From positions 1,590,788 to 1,654,787 of the forward strand of contig VUYV01000125.1 of the NCBI GenBank assembly GCA_008711295.1: a DNA stretch of 64,000 nt. The letters are read 5' to 3'. The notes under the pieces are model-generated. The model was given only the letters and a program-made list of their open reading frames with translations. It did not search any database and was not told where the DNA came from. This document shows, one piece after another, positions 48,138 through 61,700 of this stretch. This DNA is from Anarhynchus alexandrinus. Taxonomy: Eukaryota; Chordata; Aves; Charadriiformes; Charadriidae. Within the stretch, counting starts at the first letter, position 1, and the number at the start of each line of letters is the position of its first letter. A program made the position numbers and the translations under genes.

Positions 48138-51100
48138 GAAAGAAATGTCTTCCCCCCTGCCATCTGAGAAGAGAAAGAAGAATAAATAAACCTCCGTATC
48201 CACTTTCAGGTTCATGCTGATTCCAGTACGTAACAAGCTTCTTCAGGAACTGTGAATGCTATTCAGCATCTGCTCTGTTGTGTTTGTGTGTGGCAGTAAG
48301 TTCATCTGAGCAGCGTGACCAATGCAATAGTCTGAACTTCCTCCAAAGACAGCAAGAGGAGTGCTTGGTGCCTCCTGGTTGAACTAAGAAATAATTTAAC
48401 AATAAGACAAGCATAAAACCTACTCATTTGATGACTTCTATGAAATTCGGTGTGAAAGTGAAGGGAAAGTGGAAATGTGGCAAGCGCCATTGTATAGGCT
48501 TAGCTCTCCTGGTAGTAAAATGGGTTTAGTGAACTGCTACAACTCTCAGCTAGAAAGTGAATCACAGATCCAGTGGGTTCTGTACCTCTAATGCTAATAT
48601 GAGTGAAATGCTTGTAAGAACAATTAAATGAAACTAGATAAAAAAATGTCACAAGGCTTTGCTGATCATTCCGCATCAGTCTTAGCATCCTCAAATGTTA
48701 AAACTGTAAATAAAACTACTTTCCTTTCTTTGGGCTGTCAGGCCAATGAAGCAGGCTGAGAAATCATTACCATCTAGGACTGAACATGCCCCAGGTCCAA
48801 TAAAAGTGTAACGATAACCAAGAAGATATGCAAAAGGCAGCAGGGATAAGAAGAAGTACCTCTGAGCTTTTTAGGGAAGGAACATGATGGGAGTGAAAAA
48901 CCTCAGCACAGGCAATGCCTATAGTATTCAGGACACTCTCCTGGGGTGGGGCACAAAGCAGCTAGTCTAAATTCTACCAAATTTACAGTCGGGGGTTTAA
49001 ATGTTGGTTTCACTATACTGAAATGTATACAGGTCTTATTCTTCTTCTTGCTGCTCATCCCTCATTTGCCTCATGAAACAAAGAAGGGCAGGGAGTTTTA
49101 GGTGGTTGTCTCTTTTAATCAAGGTTTGGCTGCTAGGGCAGGTACACAAAAATACACATCACGGGAAAATACTCTGAACACAAGAAGCTTGGAGAGAAGA
49201 GTGTTTGCCAGTTCTGTGAAAGCAAAACACACGGTTGTTTCATGTCAGTGAATGTTTCTGGTAAATACAGAAAATTTGCAAGATTTCTGATAAGGGCACT
49301 TGTATTATACAAAGCCTCTAAAGTTGGTTCAGTGCATGTACCTTGCTGTGTTGCTCTGCAAACAGACTTTGTGGAAGGAGAACGCACCTCACAAGAAACC
49401 TCTACTATTATTAGATGTAGCCATACAGTGTAAGTGGGAGACATCCACAAGTTTACCTCTTTCTTTAATACTGGTTACATAGTCCCTAAACATCATTAGG
49501 GTTTTTAGAGGTTATGGCGCTTTCTCACAATTTATGAGTTCAAATGCCTTCATCCTGGTTCTAAAGTATATTAACTCTCCTGCAACAAAACACTCTATTG
49601 AGTCAATTCCAAACTCTCATTAGGTAGTCTCTCTGGAAAAAAGGAAAAGAAAACCCCAAACAAACAAAAAGGAAGCAAACCCTAGTTTATCACTCTGCCA
49701 ATAAAAAGCCTTGACAAAGAACAAGAGGCGGCCTACATGAGAAATTTGGTCTCAATCTGTTGATGAAGTAGCCTTGTCTGGGTTGACTCTCTTTCATCCA
49801 GGAGCTCACTAGAGATGAAGGGGATGTGGGGGAAGCACTGAGAAACTGTTTATAGCAAGCTGTCCAAATGGTGCTTAGACCTGCTTCCAGGTATCTGTGC
49901 CTGCAATGTGGCCTCTTTAAGAAACCAGTGAAAAGCTGGTACAGTAAATTTATTATCTATCTTGTCCTCTGTCTGCCTAAACCTTCATTTTCCTTAATGC
50001 TATCCCATGTAGATATGAAGAGTTGACCTTAGCACTGCACTAAAAAAGTCAGGACTGTCTGCTACCAGTAGCATCAATCCAGAGCCCAGTTCAGCACAAG
50101 AGATTGAAGTGGAAGACCTGGATGCCTGGATGCAAAGTTGGTTGGTTGACATAGGTAGAGCAACAGCAATTATGGTCTGTCCAAATAGGTATTCAGAGAT
50201 GTTACCCCCCATGTCGCTGTGCTCTGCATCCTACACACGGGGTTTTTTTCTGACCCTCAGGGACCATATGCATCTCCAAACCCCTTAACTCACTTTCAAA
50301 TATGATTTTGAACATAAGTCTCTGGAGTTGGCAGGAACCCCATGGTTTTTGGATGACTGGGAGGTTTGGTCTGTGAAATATTGCAGAGGCGTATGTACAG
50401 GGTGGCTTCTCTAGCCACAGCCCTTACAACAACCACAACAACAAATTAAACATCACCATCATTTGGCTGTCACACATTTGGAATAAATTTGAAACTGAGT
50501 CATGAACTAAGACAGCCTCAGCTGGGAGCATCCTGAAGGAGATCAACACCGTCAAAATTGAAAACCCAAACTGTCATCGTAAGAGGAGGAGGAGACCATC
50601 TCTGGGTAGTCAATGCCTCACAAAAGCTCGAGAGTGCTTGCTGGAGCTGTTGATCAGGATTTGGTGTCCAAAAATGTATCCCTAGGCATCACCCACTTGC
50701 TGTGGTAAATAGTTACAAGTTTCAGAGGCAGAGCAGAAGGAAAATTCAGACCAAAATGCTTGGAGCAATATTTGAGGACATCGGTGTCATATTCACTGGA
50801 TGACAGTTTTAACCACGATTTCATGGCATTTCAAAACCTCAGCTCAGCACGCTGACTTAGCAATGGGAGAAAAAAGTCCATTACTGTCATTAGCAGACCA
50901 CTAGGTCTTTGACACAGGCATAGGGTGTGAATGAAAACCAGTCTTGATCGTTTTTTAAGTGAGCGCACTAGCATTACGCTTAATTTTCACCCAGTTCACA
51001 AGAGGCACATCTATGGTTAATAAAGCTCTTCAACAAATTATACTACTCATGGTGGAAATACTGTTGCCATTTGCCTGTGGCTGTGTAGGTGTTGAATCTG

Positions 51101-53057
51101 GATTTTCCACTGCATGCTTTATCAAAACAAGCCAACACATTTACATGCAGTAAATTCCTCGCCCCCAGGACTTCATGCAGATAAGAACTAAAGACCTGAG
51201 TGCAGACACTGCCGGCATCTTCTGGCTTGTTGGTGCAGGCTCAAAGGGAAATAAAACACATTTGTCAAGACTGCTGACAATAAGCAGGGACACACAGCAT
51301 CAACACACCGCTATCTTGTCTGTCTGGAGGCAGATTACAGTCCAGGCAGATAATATTCGTAATATGGTTCGAGTATTAAAGTTGCAGTCAACGTTGACAC
51401 AGGCTCTTACTGAGCGTTGCATGCTGACTCCTGTGCTGAGGCAGGTGGTGCAGTTTACATTAGAAAGGAAGAAAAGTAAACAAGTAAGACCAAATGAGAG
51501 GCAGACACGCTAAAAACAACAGAGTAAAGCCAGGCATAACCATGTTTCCTTCTTCGGATAACTATCCGAAACCTTCAGATGCCCCTAGACAAATGGCGAG
51601 GTTTTCTTTCACAGCCTGGGACTAAGTAACAGTTTAGCCCTAATTGGGGCTCCAAATTAATTCTTATAAGTGTGGTCAGCATTAGTTTCTCGTGCATCAT
51701 CAATCATCCCATGTAATAAAAGGCTCATCCATGCATCTTTAAATCACTTGATGCAGTTTAAATCTCCCATCTGCTTTCATTCTTCTGCCCTCTAATAAGT
51801 CTCAGTCTCTTGCAGAGATCCAGTAGTTGGAATCAATCGTGTTCTCCTTTCTATGCAACTATTTAGCCCGGTGGTTACAGCTGATACCTTCTGCAGCCTC
51901 AGGCCTGGAAGCGTGTGGTAGGCTTAATTTTTTAGCTTAACAGTAAGTTTTCATTGGTTGTGGAAGCTGTGAGTCATGAAAAAAAAATACCTAAACTTGG
52001 GGTGTATGTACCCTGTAATGAAGCTTTTACAACGTGAAGTAACCAAACACAAGAGATGCAGGAATTCAGTGTCCCTAACTGTGGGGGGACTGGTGATAAA
52101 ACCAAAATGCTTCCAGATGCACACTTTTTACCCTTTCATTCTCTTTTGTTTCAAAGAAAATTAAGCACCAATTAACATTTACAAATGCACTTTTTCCATG
52201 AGGAGACTAAGTCAATATAGCAATATTTTAGTAAGATTTCTTGACAAGGTCTTCCACAAAGGCTGGACTTTGGCACAAAGAAAGCTTCTTTAACAGATTA
52301 TCCCCTAGTGTTAGCGTCTTGATGCTTAGTGCTTCCAAAAGTAAACAGAGAAATCTTTGTTTAGTCTCAGTGTGGACCAAAAGATTTATTTTGCAGGGAA
52401 AAAGGACAGGTCTTGTTAATTGTAGTCCCTGGGAGTGCGGTGATACCCTCCTGTATTCTTGTACACGGTAAATGGTACACGCTTTTTAATTTCTTCTCAC
52501 ACTAGACCAGAAGGGTAGATCAAAAAAGAAAAACTTGATTCTTTCTCCTTTATTCCATGAAAATGTTATCAAAATGTGTTATTGTTAACTATTTATATTG
52601 GAAAAATCAGCTGACTTCTGTAATCGCCACCATATTTACGGTGCATATGAGATACATTCAAATACTTGACACCAGAGAAAGTGCTACATCTCCAACTCTC
52701 CTGAGACTGGCCTAAAATCATAACATTTTGAGAAGTGCCCTTTAGCTCCTGCTAGTTTCCTTCTGGTGTCATAAAGAGTAGAATGGCATGTCTTCAGGGC
52801 AGAAGGCCATTTAGCCTGCTACCCACACAGAGGCCAATAGGAAACAGGAAGGGCATAAAATCAGAGCAAGCACTTCTCCCTTATAGCTTCCCACCATCCT
52901 GAAGTGTATTGACATAGTTGTTCCTTGATAAGAAATTTTATTCTCCCTGGACGAGCCTTTTCACAAATTCACCATCTGCCTTCGCAACCTGATTGACCTT
53001 CAGAACCCCATAGCATCCAATAGCATGATTTCACTTAAATTTTTATGCGCTACATGG

Positions 53058-53119
53058 AAAAAAAAAAAAAAAAAGAAGCTTGATTTCTTTTGTCTTAAAG
53101 CTTGATTTCTTTTGTCTTA
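53058..53119. repeat. A-run plus 22-bp tandem dimer
   Basis: An A17 run (53058-53074) is followed by two exact copies of a 22-bp unit containing CTTGATTTCTTTTGTCTTAA (starting at 53079 and 53101). This is a simple local duplication with no element body attached. Confidence 0.9.
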
Positions 53120-53530
53120 AACCCAATGCCTGATAATTAATGGGATTAGCTTCTTGATCTGGCCACCCGTATGGCTTCAAGGATGCTAATCCTGGCACAA
53201 GAGGAGGAGCGGGATGGCATGGCCAGGGTGAGTGAGGCTCCAAGACCAGGACTGGCCCTTTTGGAAGCGGCATGGATTTAGATCCACTCAAGCCTATCAC
53301 AAAACCACAACTGTAGGGAGCTGCTGTGACTCATCCTCTGTGAGCAACTCCCTAAGCTCTTCCTCTGTGAGCACTGATACAAACAATTAATTTAACTTTG
53401 TGTCATTCCTTATCTTCCCCAAGTACTTCCATTATCCTTTCATCTTCCATTGGCCTTGCAGACAATTTGGAAGATATATGTGTCTGTAAAAAGGGGTTAT
53501 TATTAATTTTTTTGCCTTTAAAAGTAGACC

Positions 53531-53562
53531 TTTTTGTTCTTTTCTTTTTTTTTTTTTTTTTT

Positions 53563-53603
<41 letters not shown>
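53531..53603. repeat. Long poly-T/pyrimidine tract
   Basis: About 73 bp composed only of T with a few C and one G near the left edge, including T-runs longer than 20. Its real length is uncertain, because assemblies collapse or expand such runs. The lysine/phenylalanine-only frames crossing it are artefacts. Confidence 0.95.
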
Positions 53604-56600
53604 GATGGAGGTTTCCACTTAACCTCCCTTGCTTATAACCCTTTCTGGTTTCCCTGTTTGGGCATAGCCGCCACTCCTTAAAGAAAATTTCTTTTTACTT
53701 CTGATAGCCTCACTTATCAAACAGCCTCGTTTACACCACTATTGAACTGGCTTTTTCCTTTGAGTTTCCTTTCAAAGTTGTTTTATTTTTTGATAGGCTG
53801 TTATGTGTTACACTGTGCCTCTTTAAAAAATCTCTGCGCCATCTGCAAGCATTTTATTTTCTCTTTTGTGTGTTCATTTCTATTTCTTTTTAAGGAGCTT
53901 CCTCAGTTTGATTCAACTTATTTTCTTTCAGCTACCAACACTACTGTGTTTTTCCTTGAAAAAACCCACCAAACCAACAAAACCCAATAAATTTGAGTAT
54001 GTTGTGATTACTATTAAATATGGCTGTTCAACAGCAACATTTTTAGCCAGATCCTGTGCACTGCTCAGAAATACAACAAAACCGGTGCTTCTCAGCTGTC
54101 TGGCTGGTTTCAGGAAGCCGTTACATTTTGCATCTAGGCTCCTCCATCACGTCTTGCTGTGACATTTATCATATAGGAGATTTCTTATTCCTCATTTCAG
54201 AATCTACAATCCATATGTTCAGAGTTTCTCCACCATTTGGTACTTTTTGCAAGTACCAAAGCTGAGGTGTACTTGTAATCACATTATTCAAGAACTCATG
54301 GAACTATTGTCAGAAAAGTAAATATCATGACTAACACAAGAAAGTCATGAATGCTTGTAATATTACAAGCTCTAACCTTCTGTTCTTAGCATTATAAAAT
54401 CCCAGGGTTTAGAAAGAATGAGAAATTAAGGTATCTGAGGATATACAGCAACAGTAAAATGGAAGTATAGTGGCAGCATAAATGATGTTTTCTCTAGAAG
54501 CAGTACACATCTTAGGATCGGGTTCATGGCTTTGCTTTGCACTAAAACCAAATGGGGTGTCCTTGAAGTCAACAGAAATGTAGAGACACACCAAGTTCAA
54601 GTTGAAGCAGGCAGGTCAGGTGAGTCACCAATCTCAGCCAACATTCTTCTGTGCCTGCAGAAGGAAGGTTTATCTGGTGAAGTTCAGGACTAACAGAGGG
54701 AGACAGCAGCACGGGTGGGTCAGCAACACAAGCTTTATAGGGTGTCTGCAGGGATCATTCTCCCTCTCCACATGAAGAGGCAGAGACCTTCTCTCATGGC
54801 TAAACCATAATGGCCAGACCAGACAAATATCTCACTTTGCTGCTGTCCCCATGACTTCACGCTATTTTGAACATCCAGTACCTGTGCTCCCAGTAGTCTT
54901 TATCATCCTCTAACATTTTTTGTCCTGACTCTTCCCCTTCCTTACACTTTTTTGTGTTAAACCTTGTTATTCTCTTGCTTGCCAGTCTCCCACTCTTTCT
55001 TCTATTCCAGGATATCTCTTGATGTCCCTGTGTTTCGAGAAGCAGTCACAGGGAAGAAGCTTGGAGTTTTTACACCCATAATTACCATTTCTGCAGGCAG
55101 GCAGAATACAAAATGAGCAAAGGGGGAATACCTTATAAGCATCCAATGGAGCTTGATTGGCCTTTATGGGAAAAAAAATGGTTAGGCATCAAACCTTCTC
55201 TGAAAATTCAAAGCGCTTAGACGATTTGGACATGACCAGTGCCAGCTTTCCTTTGGACAAAGATTCAACTTGCCTCTCACCTTTTCTTCCTTCCTCTCTC
55301 TCCCTCATTGTGAGCACCCAAATGGCTATTTGCTCTTGCCAAATCTGAAAACATTGGCCAGGGTTTTAAAGGCCATTAACCTTGAAAAAAGAAAAAGTTT
55401 AAGTGCTGAGACGAGCAGTGTGATGGGAAGGAAAGGATCGTCGCAGCTAGTAGGTCCACTACCAAACCGTTACAAGCATTGGAATCAGATCTTTTCCACA
55501 CCATGACACATCTCCAGCTAGATCACCTACTGTTCCTTTAATAGCAAATTCAATAGAAAATGACATTTCCTTTGAAGAAGGTGCTCTGTATTCAGAGGTA
55601 GCTTATGTATCATGTGATGCATGAGCTGCTGTTGTAAAGGACTCCTTTTTTTATTGAACAGTAATGCATTGTAAACTCCAGCATAAAACTCCAGCTGTCC
55701 CTTTACACACTTGGCTTTTTGGCAATCATTCCATTTTTTTTTTCCCTTGAATAGTCATAATTCATATATAGAGCCAGACACACACACACACTTCTTTTTT
55801 TATTTCATTGGCTTTGTCCTGGTTTTGGCTGCACACTCCTTTGGGTAAAATGGGTGAAGTTGGCTTTATGAGCTATAAAACGGCAGGATGTAAGGATTCA
55901 CTTGTTTTTGATGTGTTAGTGGCATTTTATGCATAAAGTGTGAAGAAAGCCGTATAATTGGGTTACTGGGAATAGTGCATGTGCCTGAAAAGGAGGAAAT
56001 AGACCTTTAGTCTAGCATTCCTTCATGCATCGGGTATGGGATTGCAGTGCTAGAACAATTTCGGCTGATGTGCTAATGTCCAATTAAACAAGCAGTGAGC
56101 TCTACTCATTCCCTCCTAAGTATTGATGGTTAATCAGCACCAGCAATAAACAAGTCATAAACGATAAATTTAATTTAATGATCATTTCAGACAAACAAAG
56201 TTGGACATTCTGATGCTTTCTGCCAGAGTCATAGTTCTTCAGTTCCCCTGCTAACAGTGGAGTTAAGATCATTTTGCAACAGCAAAAGTGGAAGGAAGAT
56301 CAAGTATTCAACAATGTGACTAAAAAACGGGGCTCTTATACTGTCCACTTGAAAGTCTCAGTTCATTGTAAAGTATTGTATACTTCATAGTTTGTCATAG
56401 GCAAAGCAATCAAGACAGATTTTTAGAAGAAACAGTATATGTTTTTGACTTGCAGTCTTCAAGTAGGATTTTTTTTTGTTCATTAAAATAAAAAAAACTA
56501 ATCCAATGAACTATGAATGAATAAATGACCGTACTTTATCCCACCCCTCCCAAATAGCTCTACAAAAGGCTAAAAACTGGATAAGTCAGTCCAAACCAGA

Positions 56601-58685
56601 TAATACCTCCCAAAAATGTTCTTGCTGTTACAGAGCAGAAGCTAGACTTAAGATGGTTTTAGACTACTTTATTTTGCCTTTGTCGTCTTTCTGAGAGGTA
56701 CACCCCTGTACTCACTTTCAGGATGGAAACTATTCAGAAGAGTCTATCTAACAGGAAAATGACACTGCCTTGAGCTCCTGCCTTACCCAGGACCACCGCA
56801 GCTCCATCTCCAGCACACAGCCTTGGGCTCAGGAGGAGGAGAGGCCAAGTAACACTGCAATATGTTTATGTGGCATCAATATGCTTACAGATTGACAGCC
56901 AACTCAAACAGCCCTCAGCACTGAGCAGAAGCCCTCTCTTCTCCTCTGTACCCATCAAGAGAAGTTGGACAATGCTGACAACATGGTCCCTGGGGATTCT
57001 CGATCCCAAAGACCCAGCTGTGCTCAGTCCTCCTGTATGGATCAAGAGAAGGTTTCTCCTTCCCTTGTGTACTGATCCACAGTATCTGGGACACAGACAC
57101 CTCTGAGATGAGGTGCAAGGACACCAGTTGGAGCCCCAGAGGGGGGCAGACACCTTTGCACAGTGCTGCCCCTCATCCAACAAGCTCTGCTAGTTGGTTG
57201 TCCAGGTGCAGCGTGCTGCACATCTGATGGTGCTACCACAGAGCTCTGTGTCGCCACTGTGGACCCATCAGCTCAGATTCCGTCCAAGTGGTACAGTCAC
57301 ACCCAGGGAAACCTGGTCTAAGTCTTCAGTGCCAAATACAGCGCAGCACTAGTTTCCCAGTACTTTAACAGCTGCTCTCACTTATTCTTACAACCATAGC
57401 ATCTCTGCATATAATTTACATTCCTGCATATATCCTTCTATTTTTTGGCATCACTGAATTGCTTCCAAATTTCTTTTCTATTTAGTCTAATAGATGTAAA
57501 ACATTATTTAGATTTTCACTCATAAAAATGACCAAAAGCAGCTGTATCTTCACAAGCTATTGGATGAAAACCAAAGCTAAAGGTCATTCTTACATACACT
57601 AATGGGAATTAATTTCAGAACACAGTCCCCACAAAAAAAAAAAACAATCCCTGCATTTCATCTTACCTGAAAGTTGCAGTTATATACTGAAGCTAAAAAC
57701 AAAACAAAACAAAACAAAAAAACACTTTTATTAGAATTGGTTAAGAAATTATTACTTCTAAAAAGATTCCATTATTTTAAACTGCTGTAAAGGCAAAACT
57801 CTAACCCAGTGCAGAAATCCATCTGGGAAATTTCCTGAAACTCTCTTCATGGGAGAGGTTGAAAATACATGGGGTTTTGTGTTGGAGCACTACAAAGGGA
57901 TTCGAGGGGAGGACCCAACACTTTCCAGCCTCTCCCCAACAACTTGCCTCCCAAGCACAATCCTGTAATCCCACCATTATCTTGGTCCAAGGGCAGGAAA
58001 ACTGGATCTATATGCCTACACGCACTGCTGACTGTCACTCAACCCACCACCCAAGGATTTGGTGCCACTTGTGCATGGAGGCAGAAGTGTCGTATTTCTG
58101 ATGTTCTTCTTCATGTTTTGCTCACAGAAAGTTTTCTTCACTAAGTCTTGGGTAAAATCCAAGGGACAATTTTTTGTCCCCTTCACAGTGAACAAACTTT
58201 GTATTCAGTTTCCTTTACTGAGATTTTCCTTCCTGAATCGGTCAAAAAGTGGGAGACCCACCACAGGACTTAACTATGCCAAAGAAGGAGGGTCCCCCAG
58301 AGGAAAGTGGAATCCATGGACATACACCAAGCTGGGTTTCTGGTAACTTGAGCTCAACAGGGCAATGTGAAATGAGGAACAGCCCCTGCTCGCTGTGTCC
58401 TTTGCTGGTCTCAGGCTCCCAATCCACCTAAAACTGCTCTCGGAGGAGTCTTGTGTGAAGAAGGGTTGGGAAATGCTGCCATGACTGCGCTGGTGCTGTT
58501 TCTTTGCAGGAGGGAAAAGCCTGTGTAAACAGTCGCTTCATTTGCAATTCTCTGAGGCACAGTTGGAACTAAGTGAGGATGTTAAGACTGAACCATCTGC
58601 AGTTTGTTTAACTATTTCCTTTTTAGAGGTGAACAATAGTTTCTCAACAAAACAGCCATTAATAAGAACCAATGCTGTGCCAGAA
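53604..58685. other. Unique non-coding DNA, no gene recognised
   Basis: AT-rich sequence with a perfect 18-bp palindrome at 54353-54370, an (AC)7 tract at 55778-55791 and an (AAAAC)n tract at 57695-57722. The stretch 55890-56190 has many AT-rich homeodomain-type cores and no simple repeats, and could be a conserved non-coding element. No exon or RNA gene can be supported. Confidence 0.5.
57695..57722. repeat. (AAAAC)n microsatellite
   Basis: About five AAAAC units ending in an A-run. Simple repeat with no adjoining element. Confidence 0.9.
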
Positions 58686-58793
58686 TTTTTTTGCTTGCTT
58701 GCTTGCTTTCTCTCTCTCTTTATCTCTTTCTTTCTTTCTTCCTTCCTTCCTTTCCTTCCTTCTTTCTCTCTTTCTTTCTTTTTTTTTTTTTTT
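58686..58793. repeat. Polypyrimidine microsatellite (GCTT, CT, CTTT, CCTT mix)
   Basis: About 108 bp on one strand made almost wholly of pyrimidines: (GCTT)4, then (CT)n, (CTTT)n, (CCTT)n and a T-run of about 14. Such homopurine-homopyrimidine tracts can form triplexes and are length-polymorphic. The arginine/lysine- and phenylalanine/leucine-rich frames across it have no coding meaning. Confidence 0.95.
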
Positions 58794-61700
58794 AACTGGA
58801 AAATGTTGCCAATGTTTAATTTTCCTAAGCTTCTGGATTATCATTTTCCCTTTCCCTCACTTTTCCCAAGTGCCACTAATGAAGGGAAAAGGAGATGAAG
58901 AAAAGTGGAGAGAAATGGGAGAAAAAAATCGAGATTTTGTGAAGATAATTCATTTTTTTAAAAACAATATATCACTTCTCAGTAATAGCCATGTTATAAT
59001 ACATCTTGTTATATTTGGCAGGTTAAAATGTTTGATTACCCATAACTGAAGAAATATTGTTTCCGTATTAAGTAATTCAGCATTTTTGTGGTTAAATATA
59101 TCATTAATTTTTGGGTTGGAAGGGATTCCATTTTGTTCATATTTATATAGTACTGCTAATCCAACTGAGTTTCAAACACACTGCAAACAGAAGCTACTCA
59201 AAGTATCTCAAAGGGTGTAGTATTTATGAAGTGAGTAAATCCAGAATTTTCTTGTTCACCAGCAACAGAAAAAAAAAGAAATCGTCCAAAGTCAGTAGAG
59301 CTTGAATTTGCACCGGCTTCTGTTTCCCCAGATTGCAACTACATAATTCAGCTGGAAAGGAAGACAAAGCAAGATATTTATGCATTATCTCAGACAGCTT
59401 TCAAAGTCATTTTAGAATTTTCCTATTTAGTGGTGATTCTCATTCAAGTGGGTTTGAAACTTGACAGACTTCCACTTTGGGTCACATTTCCTGAGGCGGA
59501 CCCGAACTGGAAATTATCAGATTGCACAACGATTTCCCTGCTAGACCTCTTCCAGCTGTGGCTGCAACTGCTTGGCAAGGACACTGCACTTTGGGAACGT
59601 GTGACAAAAGAATATCCCAGATAATGCCCACAAAAGCAGAAAATGGCCATTCTCCATCTAGAGAAGTCATCTTGTCAGGCTAGTGGGCTGCGTATGTCTG
59701 AGGAACACATGCACGCAAGAATTGTGGAGAACAGCAATATATTAAAAAAACTTTATCAGTCAGTGAGTATTATCTTTCCTGGCATGTCCTCTGTTGTCTC
59801 TAGCAATCAGCGTTTTAGGGACTGAGATACCAGTTGTCTAGGTGCAGTAGTCTCAAACAGCCTTTAAACAACATGCATCCCATGAATGTATCTCAGCCTT
59901 TAGAGAATTCATTTCCACATCTGGCTTCCATAACATCCTGAAGGAATTAGTTCAATTTTTAGAGAAGTACCTAAAATAATTCCCAAACCTTTTTTTTTTT
60001 TTTTCTGGGTGATAATAGCTAAATTAAGAGTCTGTCTTTAGCATGTGTACAGTGAGAGATTTTTCTATAGGCTGAATTTCATCAGGATACCTACGAGTCA
60101 ATCTTGCAAAACCTTTCAAAAAATCTTTGCAAACAGGTTTAGATTCAGCTGTCCTGAACCATTTGCATTTCAGTAAATTTATTTATGTCATTTCTTGTTT
60201 CTTTTTCATACCATTTATGAATATACTGAAGAGTCTGGTTGCCAACACAGCCTTTGAGGTACATTGTGAAAAGTGTTTATTTATTCCTCCTCTTTTTTCC
60301 TGACTTCTTATTCCACGAGAGAATTTACATTCTTATACAATTACAGACCCATTTCATCAGGACACTTCAGTCAGGGAGCAAAAGCTAAAATGAAAAAAAG
60401 CTTTTTCTTTTCCTCAGTGAAGTTAAATGTATTTTGAAATATTGAACTTTTTTCACTGACAGGCAAATACACCTTTGCCAAAGTGAAATATCTTTGGAAA
60501 TTTCAAAATTTTATGTCATTTTTCTATTTAGTGTCTGTATTAGTCACTTTTGCTAGACTAAAAATTCTGCAGAAATGGGATCTGAAGAGAGTTCTTCCTA
60601 GCGCTCAAGCAACTGGAAGTTTTGAGATACTTGAGAAAAAAGGCATCATACAAGAGACAAAACAACACAAAGTAACAAGACAAGTATGCAATCCAGTAAA
60701 CAGAATAAGACATTTCCAAACTGCTGCCTACTGATCACTGCTAGTCCTTAGGAGTTTGCTAAATGCCTTGCAGATCCAAATTACAATGTACTTCTCTTAT
60801 CTCATCTCTAGAGTGTTTTCAATTACATGTTTGATGATAAGGCCACATAATCTTCACAAGAAATAATGGAAGTTGTCCATTGCCTTAAAAAACATTGGTT
60901 CAAAACTACTCTCTCACACATGTTAAACTTGGAGTAATCCCGGTAACTGAGAACAGATTTCAGCTTCATCATTAAAACATATTCTGTCTGAGAAGGAAAT
61001 CACTGAAACGATTAAATAAGCTCTCCAAAAAGCATACATCTTACAATATATTTGCCCAGTCACCATATTAATATGATGAATGGTTTCTTGTACAATAGCA
61101 GCTTTTTCATAAAGTTTTTCAGACTGTCCTCTCTTTCCTAGGCTGGTTCTCCATATAAGAGAAGGTAACGATCCTCATCTTCCATCCAAACCCACGTTTA
61201 ATACATGAAGGTATATTATTACTGCAAGTCTTAGGTAATATGAACATGACTATAGCCTGGTCCTTTTTTCACAGTAAGAATTAAACAAACTATACCCCAA
61301 AATTACTGATATTCTTACTGAAATTCAAGTATCTGTTAAAACCTTGTAGTGCATATGGAAAGGTAACACCCTTATTGCCTGCCGGAGCTCTTCTTATACC
61401 TGAAAATAACCAAATATTTTGCAAGAAGAACAAGCAGTTTTCCTCACTAAATTTTTGCCCTCCCATGTCTCTACGAGGATAGTGAATGCCCTCAGCTGTG
61501 CCTTCAATTGCCCATGTGTTTTCACAGAGGTTGCCCACAGGATTAATCACATTAAAAATATCTACGTGCAAGTGATTTGGGCCAAATCCAGAGAAGCTCA
61601 TTTCAGCTAAGCCAATAAAACCCAGAGCAACTCAGACAAAGTGAATACTCTTTTAACAGTGCAGGTCATTGTGACAAGAGATATATTCAGCAAAACAACA

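Larger units (their letters stand above)
46272..53530. other. Unique non-coding DNA, no gene recognised
   Basis: AT-rich sequence. A single N lies at 48137 with no duplication around it. The stretch 51620-51850 (TAATTG, AATTAATT and TTTAAATC motifs) has the look of a conserved non-coding element. Open frames of 143 (46350-46781) and 112 codons (51175-51513) have no known domain. A 22-bp dimer follows an A-run at 53058-53119. Confidence 0.5.

Noticed and set aside
52740..53000. Possible very old LINE 3' region
   Set aside because: A few strings recalled reptilian CR1 antisense consensus, but no continuous alignment could be made by reading.
53403..53618. Lysine-rich and phenylalanine-rich open frames
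   Set aside because: They are direct translations of the poly-T/poly-A tract at 53531-53603.
58659..58844. Arg/Glu/Lys-rich frame on the minus strand
   Set aside because: Translation of the polypyrimidine microsatellite at 58686-58793; no coding meaning.
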